29,645 nucleotides of DNA, from positions 1 to 29,645 of the forward strand of contig JBCCHB010000186.1 in the NCBI GenBank assembly GCA_039028975.1. Reading direction: 5' to 3'. Each line of letters starts with the position of its first letter. Positions within the stretch are counted from its first letter, which is position 1. The translations under genes and the position numbers were made by a program. Source of the DNA: JAHBNG01 sp039028975 (GTDB taxonomy: Bacteria; Chloroflexota; Anaerolineae; Caldilineales; Caldilineaceae). Shown here piece by piece: positions 16,579 to 24,254 of this stretch. Under the pieces are notes generated by a model that saw only the letters and a list, made by a program, of their open reading frames with translations, had not been told where the DNA came from and made no database searches.

Positions 16579-16655
16579 CTATACTCAGCACCGTTTCAAA
16601 ACCATGGCTTGATCTCTGGAAGAACGTTGCAAAACATCTGTTTTGAGATCCATCA
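16579..16655. repeat. Dispersed element, copy C, between convergent genes
   Basis: Starts CTATACTCAGCACCGTTTC, almost as copy A, and carries the perfect dyad CAAAACA-TC-TGTTTTG at 16630-16645. Spacing from CCGTTT to the GAGA after the dyad equals that of copy B. It fills nearly all of the 99 nt between the permease stop and the adaptor gene stop, so it cannot be a promoter element for either. A 3' hairpin/terminator role or a spreading repeat is more likely here. Confidence 0.65.
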
Positions 16656-16663
16656 TAGGAATA

Positions 16664-18262
16664 CTACCTAAACATCTCGGCTGCCTGACTATCCACAAAC
16701 GAAGCCACGCTACCCACAACTTCGTCGCCTTCGTTTAGCTCAGCGGATTGGACAAGGATCCACTCTCCTTGCAATTCACCAGTCGCTACTTCGATGATTG
16801 ACTCTGTCTCTTCGCGCACGACAGTGACTGTACTATTGCCATCTACCTCTTGAATCGAATTCTGAGGAACCAACCAGCTATTGGCGGGCAGTTCTTCATT
16901 CGCCAAGATGACAGTGGCGGACATATTGGGGCGTACATCAGTTAGATCCGTCACATCCAATTCAACCGTGACGGGATAAGTGATGACGCCATCGGTGCTC
17001 TCGCCGACTGGGTTGATTTGGGCAATGGAGCCATCAAATGAGGAGCCGCGCAGGGCATCCAATTGGATCTCAGCGCGTTGACCTAGAGAGATTTTGTAGA
17101 CATCTGCCTCAGCTACGTTAATTACAACTTTTAGTTGAGATAAGTCAGCTATGGTTAGCACTGTCTCGGCGCTGGAGATGCTCTGTCCCTCTTCTACATC
17201 CAAGGAAATTACCGTTCCAGCCGTCGAAGCTTTAATCTGGGCATTAGCAAGGTTAGTCTGGGCTTCAGCTAGATCGATAAGTGCCTTTTTCACATCTAGT
17301 TCGGCTGTCTGGATATCCACTTGACTAGAGCCAGCCTGTAGCTCCGTCAATGTCTTTTCCGCCTGGCGCACCGTGGCTTCTGCCGTTGCCAGCTCTGCCA
17401 CAGTTGGGCGGACCAGTAACTTATTGAGTTCATCCTGAGCAGATTGGGCAGTGCTGAGTGCCTGTTGCAAATCCGCGGTGGAGCTTGGTCTATTGACTTG
17501 ATCAAAAGAAGCTTGAGCGGCTTCAAAGTCGATGGTCTTTCTTTGCAGCTCGCGGGCAGTACCTGTACCTGATGACTCGGGCAACCACTTGATCTCGTTG
17601 TAGGCGCTTTGGGCTTCAGCCAGATCCACCTCGGCTTTCTTCAAGGTAGCTTGCGCTTCGTTGATTTGAGCCACCGTAGGGCCATCGAGCAGATCGTTGT
17701 AAGTGGCCCATGCACCAGCGGCATTGCTTTCGGCGGCTCGGATCTCCTCAGCAGTCGGGCCTGCCGAGACTTTGGCCATCTCTTCTTGGGCAGAACGCAA
17801 TTCAGCTTCAGCAGCGGCAATCTCGCTGGCAATATCTTTGCTTCCTGCCTTGGCAAAGGAGAGCCGAGCAACGTCAAAGTCAATTTCAGCGCGAACGAGA
17901 TTCCGCTCTAGTGTCGTCGTATCCAAGGCCACTAAAAGCGCATCGAACGCGACCTGATCGCCAACCTTGACTTCAACCCTAGAGACAATGCCCTCCACCA
18001 ACGACAGAATCTTGGTCTTTTCTACTAATTCAATTGTGCCCGATGCGCTAAGCTTTCCCATGAGGGCATCGGCAGGCATAATCGGCACAGTCCCAAAGAT
18101 ATCTGCACCTTCTAGCAAGACAGGTGCGCCACCGTCTTGTTGCGATGAGGCCGCAGTTAGCGTATTGGTATTCGGGGAGATTAGACCGCTACGAAACAAA
18201 ATAAACCCGGTCACGCCGACCAGAGCCAATAGTACAACCGTCCAGATTAACAATCGTCTCAT
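16664..18262 (-). CDS. HlyD/MacA-type adaptor of an ABC export system
   Basis: 532 residues. An N-terminal membrane anchor (4-24) is followed by a lipoyl/barrel half (about 75-115), a long alpha-helical coiled-coil region (120-345), the second lipoyl half (SLDVEEGQSISSAETVLTIAD, in part 353-372) and a beta-barrel domain (378-532). The helical part is built from units opening with a GPT-like turn and an AE-rich helix, at about 139, 167, 193, 285 and 310. This is longer than Gram-negative MacA (about 370) because of these extra helices. It probably links the ABC exporter to the outside wall or another partner. AGGAG lies 7 nt before the ATG. It is the last gene of the 21818-16664 operon and converges with the sugar importer. 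Confidence 0.88.
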   Translation of the reverse strand: MRRLLIWTVVLLALVGVTGFILFRSGLISPNTNTLTAASSQQDGGAPVLLEGADIFGTVPIMPADALMGKLSASGTIELVEKTKILSLVEGIVSRVEVKVGDQVAFDALLVALDTTTLERNLVRAEIDFDVARLSFAKAGSKDIASEIAAAEAELRSAQEEMAKVSAGPTAEEIRAAESNAAGAWATYNDLLDGPTVAQINEAQATLKKAEVDLAEAQSAYNEIKWLPESSGTGTARELQRKTIDFEAAQASFDQVNRPSSTADLQQALSTAQSAQDELNKLLVRPTVAELATAEATVRQAEKTLTELQAGSSQVDIQTAELDVKKALIDLAEAQTNLANAQIKASTAGTVISLDVEEGQSISSAETVLTIADLSQLKVVINVAEADVYKISLGQRAEIQLDALRGSSFDGSIAQINPVGESTDGVITYPVTVELDVTDLTDVRPNMSATVILANEELPANSWLVPQNSIQEVDGNSTVTVVREETESIIEVATGELQGEWILVQSAELNEGDEVVGSVASFVDSQAAEMFR

Positions 18263-18283
18263 GATTGACTCCTAGAATGTGGT

Positions 18284-18434
18284 AAGTGATACGTGATTCG
18301 TGACTCGCAATGGTTAGAAGCAGAACCGATAGTGAGCTAACCTTGTCAACTATCAGTCGACCGCAACGTGGCCACCAATAAGTCCAAGTGACTCTGGACC
18401 ACACGACTCTGGACTACATGACTCTGGACTACTG
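18284..18434. repeat. Micro-tandem repeats between permease and adaptor genes
   Basis: ACTCTGGACCACACG (18391-18405), ACTCTGGACTACATG (18406-18420) and a 14-nt third unit (18421-18434) run to within a few bases of the permease stop. Near the adaptor start a shorter set, GTGATAC-GTGATTC-GTGACTC, lies at about 18286-18306. Together they occupy much of the 173-nt gap. No promoter is evident. Confidence 0.75.
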
Positions 18435-18435
18435 A

Positions 18436-19659
18436 CTATTCATATCGCAAAGCCTCGATTGGATCCAACCGGGTAGCGCGAATAGCTGGGTAGAGTCCAA
18501 AGATAAGTCCGCAAGCCACGCTGACACTAAGAGCTATGAGCAATGCCCCTAATTCAATATAGACTTTCAGAGGAAAATTCGGAATCAGGTTGAGCAATGC
18601 GCCAATCCCAAAGCTGAGGCCAATGCCCATGGCCCCCCCGATGGCGCAGAGAACCAATGCCTCAATGAGAAATTGAGTTAGGATATCGCCATCTTGCGCA
18701 CCCAATGCTTTGCGTAGGCCAATTTCTCGGGTTCGCTCGGTCACCGAGACGAGCATAATATTCATAATACCGATGCCCCCTACAAAGAGGCTTACTGCAC
18801 CAATACTCCCCAAAAAGACAGTTAGGACCGCCGTAAAGTCGCCTACGAAGCCTAGGAGTCGCCCCTGATTGATGATCATAAAGTCATTCTCATCGTCAGC
18901 TTCCAAGTTGTGGCGCAAGCGCAGAGTGCGCTCAATTCGGTACTCAGCCTCTGTGAGCAGGCTTTGCTCACGTACTTGAACCGATATCTCAGAGACAGTT
19001 GTTTCGCCTCCTACCCGCTGAGTCTGAAAGAGTAAACCTTGGGCAACGGTTAGTGGGACGTATGCCGTAGCACCAAACGAGATACCGAAGCCGCCCTCTT
19101 CGCTAGCCTCTAAAACGCCAATGACTTGAAAAAGCATGCCGCGAATTCGCACTTCCTGACCGATGGCTCCACGAGCACCGAATAATTCTTCTGCAATGGA
19201 GGCGTCGATGATCACCACTCGGGTGTAGTTATCCACCTCTTGTTCAGTAAAGAAACGTCCGGAAGCAAACTTCAAATTACGGGCACTACTATAGGCCGAG
19301 GTAGTCCCAATCACCTGACTATCAAAGCCCTTGTCCTCAAAGGCTAAATTGGTAAAGCCAGACTGTTCTGGGATGACTTGGGCAAGCTCAGGATGCAGCC
19401 GCGGGTCAGCCAAGGCTGCAACATCACCGCTGGTCAACGGCTTTTGATTGGATGATAGCCAGTTGGGAGAGATGGTGAGCAGATTGACGCCCAGCTCCTC
19501 GATCTCTTGGCTGAAGCTCCGCTGAGCACCGCGCCCCATCCCTACCGTGGTTAAGACAGAGGCAATACCAATCATAATGCCTAGCATAGTGAGGAAAGCC
19601 CGCAACTTATGGGAAAAGATGGTCTCTATGGCCACCTGGATGTAGCGAACTGCTTTCAT
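18436..19659 (-). CDS. MacB/FtsX-type ABC export permease
   Basis: 407 residues with the MacB plan: helix 1 (about 20-42, in TMLGIMIGIASVLTTVGMG), a large extracytoplasmic core (about 50-275), then three C-terminal helices (about 277-305, 330-355, 365-395). The cytoplasmic coupling segment SVTERTREIGLRKALGAQ is characteristic. The family uses ATP to drive movement of the outside domain (mechanotransmission) rather than a channel, exporting peptides, lipoproteins or small toxins with a MacA-type partner. Here the ATPase is encoded separately. No good Shine-Dalgarno is seen; the 129-nt gap to the ATPase gene holds nothing I recognise. Confidence 0.9.
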   Translation of the reverse strand: MKAVRYIQVAIETIFSHKLRAFLTMLGIMIGIASVLTTVGMGRGAQRSFSQEIEELGVNLLTISPNWLSSNQKPLTSGDVAALADPRLHPELAQVIPEQSGFTNLAFEDKGFDSQVIGTTSAYSSARNLKFASGRFFTEQEVDNYTRVVIIDASIAEELFGARGAIGQEVRIRGMLFQVIGVLEASEEGGFGISFGATAYVPLTVAQGLLFQTQRVGGETTVSEISVQVREQSLLTEAEYRIERTLRLRHNLEADDENDFMIINQGRLLGFVGDFTAVLTVFLGSIGAVSLFVGGIGIMNIMLVSVTERTREIGLRKALGAQDGDILTQFLIEALVLCAIGGAMGIGLSFGIGALLNLIPNFPLKVYIELGALLIALSVSVACGLIFGLYPAIRATRLDPIEALRYE

Positions 19660-19788
19660 ACAGTTAATTTACCCGTCTTGCTCATCTTAGGAAAAGGCAC
19701 AAAAGTCACTAACTGCTCTTCGGTAGCACGCCCTATGAGTAGACTGAACTTGCTATGTGACTTGGGCGAAACTGCTATTATAGATATC

Positions 19789-20448
19789 TTATACAATTTG
19801 CCCATCACTTAGGGTGATAATGCGATCAGCCTCCTGCGCGACTTCGGGATCGTGGGTGACAACAACAATGGTTAATCCCTGTTGATTGAGCTGTCTGAAG
19901 ACGTCTAATACCTCTCGCCCGGTCTTGGTATCGAGCGCACCGGTCGGTTCATCGGCCAGCAGCAGGCTGGGCTGATTCACCAAGGCTCTGGCAATGGCTA
20001 CCCGCTGCTGTTGACCACCCGACAGCTCTTCTGGCTTATGATCAGTCCGATCACCCAACCCTACCAGGTTGAGCGAGTCTGTGGCACGTTTTCGAGCTTC
20101 TTGCCTGGGCACGTTGGCATAAAAGAGAGGTAATTCAACCTGACGTTGGGCTTTGGCCCGAGCCAACAGATTAAAGCGTTGAAAGACGAAGCCAATCTCC
20201 TTGTTGCGCAGGGTAGCTAACTGGCGCTTGTTCAAATCTTTGACTTCGGTATCATGTAGGCGATAGCTACCGTCGGTAGGTCGGTCCAACAAGCCAATAA
20301 TGTTCATGAGCGTACTCTTACCCGATCCACTCGTCCCCACAATGGCTACATATTCGCCCTTCTGCATGAGGATGCTTACCCCTGCTAGAGCGTAGACCTG
20401 ATTCTGGCCCATGGTATAGACTTTGGTGACATCTGAGATTTGGATCAT
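19789..20448 (-). CDS. ABC transporter ATPase, MacB/LolD type
   Basis: 219 residues, a single ATP-binding domain. Walker A GTSGSGKST (38-46), Q-loop Gln90, signature LSGGQQQRVAIARAL (142-156), Walker B LLLADEPTGALD (162-173) and switch His199 in VTHD are all intact, so it should be active. The combination with ADEPTGALD is typical of the LolD/MacB/FtsE group. It powers the FtsX-type permease encoded next. The ATG at 20448 has no obvious Shine-Dalgarno. A tandem repeat array fills the 110 nt upstream. Confidence 0.93.
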   Translation of the reverse strand: MIQISDVTKVYTMGQNQVYALAGVSILMQKGEYVAIVGTSGSGKSTLMNIIGLLDRPTDGSYRLHDTEVKDLNKRQLATLRNKEIGFVFQRFNLLARAKAQRQVELPLFYANVPRQEARKRATDSLNLVGLGDRTDHKPEELSGGQQQRVAIARALVNQPSLLLADEPTGALDTKTGREVLDVFRQLNQQGLTIVVVTHDPEVAQEADRIITLSDGQIV

Positions 20449-20461
20449 GGTTAAGGTAGCA

Positions 20462-20555
20462 AGTGGGCAGGTAGGCCAGTGGGCAGGTAGGCCAGTGGGC
20501 AGGTGGCCAGGGGATTGTCACCCGAAAACCTGCAAACCTGCTCACCTGCAAACCT
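20462..20555. repeat. Two 16-bp micro-tandem repeats upstream of the ABC ATPase gene
   Basis: AGTGGGCAGGTAGGCC occurs at 20462-20477 and 20478-20493 with a 15-nt third unit at 20494-20508. A second, unrelated pair follows: ACCTGCAAACCTGCTC at 20528-20543 and a 12-nt partial copy at 20544-20555. Together they take up nearly the whole gap between the secreted-protein and ATPase genes. Confidence 0.8.
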
Positions 20556-20558
20556 TCC

Positions 20559-21818
20559 CTAACTATTCATCAGTGCCATCAACATCTCCAATGGAATGAC
20601 AAATGCACCATCTGGCGGTTCGATCGTTAGTTCCTGGTTGACATTGTGATTGGATGTTAATGTGTTCAGGGAGAAGTAGGGATTTCCATCCGCATCAGGC
20701 TGCAGTGAAGGGTCATTTAAGGAGGCGGTCATTAAGGCAGCTTTTAAATCCCAATCAAGGCTGAATTCTCCACCAACCATATAAGCATTATCAGCGGCAA
20801 TCTGTTCGACGACTTCCATTTGCAGATCGGCTAGGTAGGGTGGTGCCATGATCTGAGCTAAAGTTACTGTTTCATCCAGTTGATCGGCCGTGGCGGTCGC
20901 ACCGTCTTGAGTCATGATAGCGTAGACAAGCTCTCGAAAGGCGTTGCTCTTTAAAAATGCGTTGTAATCTATAGTCGTACGGAAAGCGACAACATTTTCT
21001 TCCGTAGCGCCTGCGTCTTCAAGCCGCTCGATACTGAGATAGGTGGCAGATTCGTCAGTGGGATCCAGTTCATCTGCGACTGTGACCAATGGACCCGTTT
21101 GATTCATGGAAAGACCAGCAAAGGGGTTGTTTGTCAATTCTGATGTAGAATCCATCTGGAAGTCTTCATCAATGCCCGCTGCCGCCATTTCGCTCATGGC
21201 CATCTCCAAAAGTGGGGCCGAATCGACACCAACCCAACCCTGGACAAACATGCCGATCTCCGGTACCATAGCGGCAATGGTCGTCATATCCAAATAGACT
21301 ATACCATCGACAAACTTGAGGGCCAATCCTAGATCGGCAGGTAGATCGACTCCAAATTCTGAGCGTACTTGCTCATTGATTAGATCCAACAGCTCATCTG
21401 ATAGTTCCAGATCCATCTCGACAGAGAGATCCATCCCAGTGAGAATTGTCTCTAAATATTCAAAGGCGTAGAGCGGACTACTCATCCGCTCTTCCAACTC
21501 CAGCATTGTCATTCCTTGAAATTCTTTCAAGAACGCCAAGGTTTCAGGCTTAATAGATACTGAAGAATATTGGTCATACCGTATGTTGAGTTCCTCAAAG
21601 GGCATATTCGGGAAGTCAGTCAGGCTAAGAAGCATTGTCGATTCAGTCTCTACGGACTGAATGTCCTGCATGGCTTCGGCAGAGCTTGCCAACAGGGCAC
21701 AATCTGCAGCGTCAAGCTGTCCACAATAGGCAGGGGTATCTTGAGCAAAAAGAGAGCTTGCAGTGAAGATGAGGATAAGCGAGCTAACGGTAAAGGCACC
21801 GAATAATCTAGTAAGCAT
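20559..21818 (-). CDS. Secreted protein of unknown function heading the MacAB-like operon
   Basis: 419 residues. A clear signal peptide (about 1-25) ends SSLFAQ-D; no lipobox follows. Only two cysteines lie close together just after the cleavage site (YCGQLDAADCALL). The mature protein is acidic, with amphipathic helices and strand-like segments and repeated references to membrane-like turns (GLALKFVDGIVYLDM, MVPEIGMFVQGWVGVD). This recalls LolA/LppX-type lipid-binding folds, but I cannot assign it. AAGGAG lies 7 nt before the ATG, so this start is sound. As the first gene of an operon with an ABC exporter of the MacAB/LolCDE type, it may be the cargo or a carrier that passes lipid or lipoprotein outward. 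That is inference. Confidence 0.75.
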   Translation of the reverse strand: MLTRLFGAFTVSSLILIFTASSLFAQDTPAYCGQLDAADCALLASSAEAMQDIQSVETESTMLLSLTDFPNMPFEELNIRYDQYSSVSIKPETLAFLKEFQGMTMLELEERMSSPLYAFEYLETILTGMDLSVEMDLELSDELLDLINEQVRSEFGVDLPADLGLALKFVDGIVYLDMTTIAAMVPEIGMFVQGWVGVDSAPLLEMAMSEMAAAGIDEDFQMDSTSELTNNPFAGLSMNQTGPLVTVADELDPTDESATYLSIERLEDAGATEENVVAFRTTIDYNAFLKSNAFRELVYAIMTQDGATATADQLDETVTLAQIMAPPYLADLQMEVVEQIAADNAYMVGGEFSLDWDLKAALMTASLNDPSLQPDADGNPYFSLNTLTSNHNVNQELTIEPPDGAFVIPLEMLMALMNS

Positions 21819-21841
21819 TTAGACTCCTTATGAATCGTTTT

Positions 21842-21859
21842 GGTTCATTGGCATGAACC
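21842..21859. promoter_or_regulatory. Inverted repeat just upstream of the export operon
   Basis: GGTTCAT-TGGC-ATGAACC is a perfect 7-bp dyad with a 4-nt centre, extendable to 11 bp with two wobbles. It lies 23 nt upstream of the first start codon of the minus-strand export operon, so it could be an operator or a 5' leader hairpin. Confidence 0.45.
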
Positions 21860-21980
21860 GAAGGCTTAAGTTGATCAGTAAATAAACGCTGTTGTCAGCG
21901 ATATCCTTTCTCCAGTTGCGATTGAATTAGGTTTTTGGGCTATTGAGAGTAGGATGATAATTGTGCTGAGAATCACATTT

Positions 21981-22019
21981 GCATTCAATCTACCCCAAGC
22001 TTAAGATTAGATTGAATGC
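21981..22019. repeat. Perfect 12-bp inverted repeat in the divergent gap
   Basis: GCATTCAATCTA (21981-21992) and TAGATTGAATGC (22008-22019) flank a 15-nt centre containing AAGCTT. ATTTGCA (21977-21983) and TGCAAAT (22029-22035) can pair as well, nesting with it. It lies in the 478-nt gap between the export operon and the phosphatase gene. Apart from this and the dyad at 21842 I see no gene there. Confidence 0.6.
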
Positions 22020-22296
22020 GTACTATAGTGCAAATATCGTTTCATGTAAAACAAAATGTTATACTTATTCAACGACAACTTTAGTGTAAATGTTTCTCAA
22101 GACAAGCATCTATTCGCATTGTAGCGTACGCTAGGTTAATCTTGTTCGGCTTTTTTCTAATTTTATGAGAACAAGAGCTGTATCTGGTGACCTATACAGT
22201 ACGAATAGATGCCCACTTAAGTTTCGCTGTGATCATTTTGACTATCTATTCTTGTTCAATGCACAAGCCCAGGATCGACAAATTTCGGAAAAGCCC

Positions 22297-23037
22297 ATGA
22301 CATCCAACACCCGTCAACTCAATTGGCCGAACTGTTACAATGTCCGCGATCTGGGTGGTTTACCCACAACGAATGGCGACACCACCCAATTTGGCCGCAT
22401 CATCCGCTCGGACATTCCTGCGCGTCTGACCGCTGAAGGGCGCAAATTGATGTGGGACTATGGCGTGCGCACCATCTTAGATCTACGCACGCCCTGGCAA
22501 GCGATCGAAGAGCCATCCAACATAGCCCAAAAAGAGGATGCGCCCCGCCTCCCCACTTACGTGAATATCTCCATCGAGACCTATAAGCCGGAAGTCAGCA
22601 CGGAAATCATGAACGCAGGATCACGCCAATCCATTTACTGCATCATGCTCGACCACTATCCAGAGCAGATCAGGTTGATTATGGAAGCGATTGCAAATGC
22701 CCCCAAGGGTGGCGTGTTGATTCATTGCCACGCTGGCAAAGATCGAACGGGAACGGTTAGCGCGCTTTTGTTAGGATTGGTTGGCGTATCTAACAGCGAC
22801 ATCTGTCATGACTACGCGCAGAGCCAAGTCTGTTTATGGCCACTGTGGGAGAAGATTATAGAGGAGGCTGGCGGGATTGATGAGAGTAATGTCTTACTCA
22901 GGCCCGATGCCACAGCAGAGGCCATGCAATTCGTCCTCGATCATCTTGAACGTAGATATGGTGGGATCACTCCCTATCTGCAGACAACGGGTTTGACTGA
23001 AGGGACAATGGCAACGTTGAAGAAGCGACTTATATAG
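22297..23037 (+). CDS. Tyrosine-phosphatase-like protein (Y_phosphatase3 type)
   Basis: 246 residues. An N-terminal LNWPNCYNVRDLGGLPT and an RIIRSD..R lead to the region of the family, followed by YGVRTILDLRTPWQ. The P-loop HCHAGKDRTG (143-152) has catalytic Cys144 and Arg150, fitting C-x5-R. Such bacterial enzymes dephosphorylate phosphotyrosine or phosphoinositides; substrate unknown. No signal peptide is present from this start. An upstream ATG at 22165 in frame would add 44 residues unlike the family, so I chose 22297, which has GGAAAAG about 8 nt upstream. It stands alone, with a hairpin after it. Confidence 0.88.
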   Translation: MTSNTRQLNWPNCYNVRDLGGLPTTNGDTTQFGRIIRSDIPARLTAEGRKLMWDYGVRTILDLRTPWQAIEEPSNIAQKEDAPRLPTYVNISIETYKPEVSTEIMNAGSRQSIYCIMLDHYPEQIRLIMEAIANAPKGGVLIHCHAGKDRTGTVSALLLGLVGVSNSDICHDYAQSQVCLWPLWEKIIEEAGGIDESNVLLRPDATAEAMQFVLDHLERRYGGITPYLQTTGLTEGTMATLKKRLI

Positions 23038-23041
23038 ACGT

Positions 23042-23116
23042 CCAGAAAAGTTCTGTCCTCCCTCCTCGGCATTTCTCAGGGTGGCTTGGGCAGCGGTCGG
23101 GACAAGGCTTTTCTGG
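23042..23116 (+). other. Long-range hairpin after the phosphatase gene
   Basis: CCAGAAAAG (23042-23050) and CTTTTCTGG (23108-23116) pair perfectly, with GTCC/GGAC inside and symmetric 4-nt internal loops. It begins 5 nt after the stop. No T tract follows, so it may be a weak terminator or another 3' structure. Confidence 0.45.
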
Positions 23117-23205
23117 CGAAGCATAAGTGAGCCACTCTAACCATCCACCAGCCCTACTCACATTGGCTCATTAATTCAAGCACTCACATTTTTTGGAGCA
23201 GGAAG

Positions 23206-24225
23206 ATGAAAATTCTAATCACTGGTATCTCCGGGCGAATCGGTGCCAACTTGGCAAAACAGCTAGTGGAACAGGGTCACTCGGTTCGTGGGCTGATTTG
23301 GCCTAGAGATCCACGGAGAGAAAAGCTAGCTGCTTTCAATGTCGATCTGGTAGATGGTGATCTGACTAGCCGAAGTGATGTTGCTCGGGCCATGGTGGAC
23401 ATAGAAGCAGTCTACCATCTGGGTGCAGCGTTTCAAGGTGGCGGTCCCTTTACTAATGATGAATACTTTGAGATCAATGTGCGAGGCACCTTCAACATGT
23501 TAGAGGCAAGTCGGGAACGGGGAAATGCGCTGCGTCACTTCTTCTATGCCAGCAGCGATGCGATCTATCAGAAATATGTGCTGGGCGGCATCCCAGAGCC
23601 AATTCATGAAGACACCATGCCTGTATTACCGAGCGGTCTCTATCCAATGACCAAGAGGCTGGGGGAAGATCTCTGTTTGGACTACCATCGAACTTTTGGG
23701 CTGCCAGCAACTATCTTTCGCTTTGCTCTTGCCAGGGCTGGTGATGAAATTTTGGACTTTCCTCAATTCTATATTGAGCACTGGTTACAGGTTTATGCGC
23801 ACAAGACAAGCAGTGCAGGGCAAGCAGTCTACAGTGAATTAAAAAAGTTGGAAGAAGCTGGGGTTGAGTTGCTTATCGCCCAAGACGAAAATGGCAAGTC
23901 CTATCGTAAACATATTGTGGACGTACGGGATATGGTTGCCGGAATGCTCTGTGCTCTAGGGAATAGTGAAGCCAGTGGTCAAGCATTCCATTTGGCCGCG
24001 CCAGAAGCGTTTACGTGGGAAGCAACCATTCCCTATTTAGCCTCGGCCCTGGGATTGAAATATGGTCAGGTCGCTCTACGTGATCAAGTGCCTACCGACT
24101 ATTCGTTCGACTTGAGCAAAAGCCGAGCCATCCTGGGATATCAGCCCCAGTATGACATAGTGACGATGATTGATGATGCCATAGCTATTCGGCGAGGAGA
24201 GAGTGGGGACGTAATTCCTACGTAA
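23206..24225 (+). CDS. NAD-dependent epimerase/dehydratase (extended SDR)
   Basis: 339 residues. The N-terminal Rossmann fold has GISGRIG (7-13), VDLVDGDLTS (46-55) and VYHLGAAF (69-76). The active-site candidates are Ser116 in YASSDAIY, Tyr146 and Lys150 in YPMTK. The C-terminal part fits an extended SDR of the sugar-nucleotide type. The substrate is not set by sequence; nucleotide-sugar epimerisation or reduction are both possible. GGAGCAGGAAG just before the ATG gives a confident start. It is followed by a classical SDR gene after 29 nt, probably the same transcript. Confidence 0.88.
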   Translation: MKILITGISGRIGANLAKQLVEQGHSVRGLIWPRDPRREKLAAFNVDLVDGDLTSRSDVARAMVDIEAVYHLGAAFQGGGPFTNDEYFEINVRGTFNMLEASRERGNALRHFFYASSDAIYQKYVLGGIPEPIHEDTMPVLPSGLYPMTKRLGEDLCLDYHRTFGLPATIFRFALARAGDEILDFPQFYIEHWLQVYAHKTSSAGQAVYSELKKLEEAGVELLIAQDENGKSYRKHIVDVRDMVAGMLCALGNSEASGQAFHLAAPEAFTWEATIPYLASALGLKYGQVALRDQVPTDYSFDLSKSRAILGYQPQYDIVTMIDDAIAIRRGESGDVIPT

Positions 24226-24241
24226 TTCCCATATAATTCCC
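24209..24241. repeat. 11-bp tandem repeat over the epimerase stop codon
   Basis: ACGTAATTCCT (24209-24219), ACGTAATTCCC (24220-24230) and ATATAATTCCC (24231-24241) are three units in a row. The TAA stop at 24223-24225 is part of the second unit, so the array straddles the gene end and runs toward the next start. Slipped-strand change here would alter the C-terminus of the epimerase. Confidence 0.75.
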
Positions 24242-24254
24242 ACATAGATGACAT

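Noticed and set aside
22165..22296. Upstream start of the phosphatase gene
   Set aside because: The 44 added residues do not resemble the family or a signal peptide, and the homologous part starts just after 22297.
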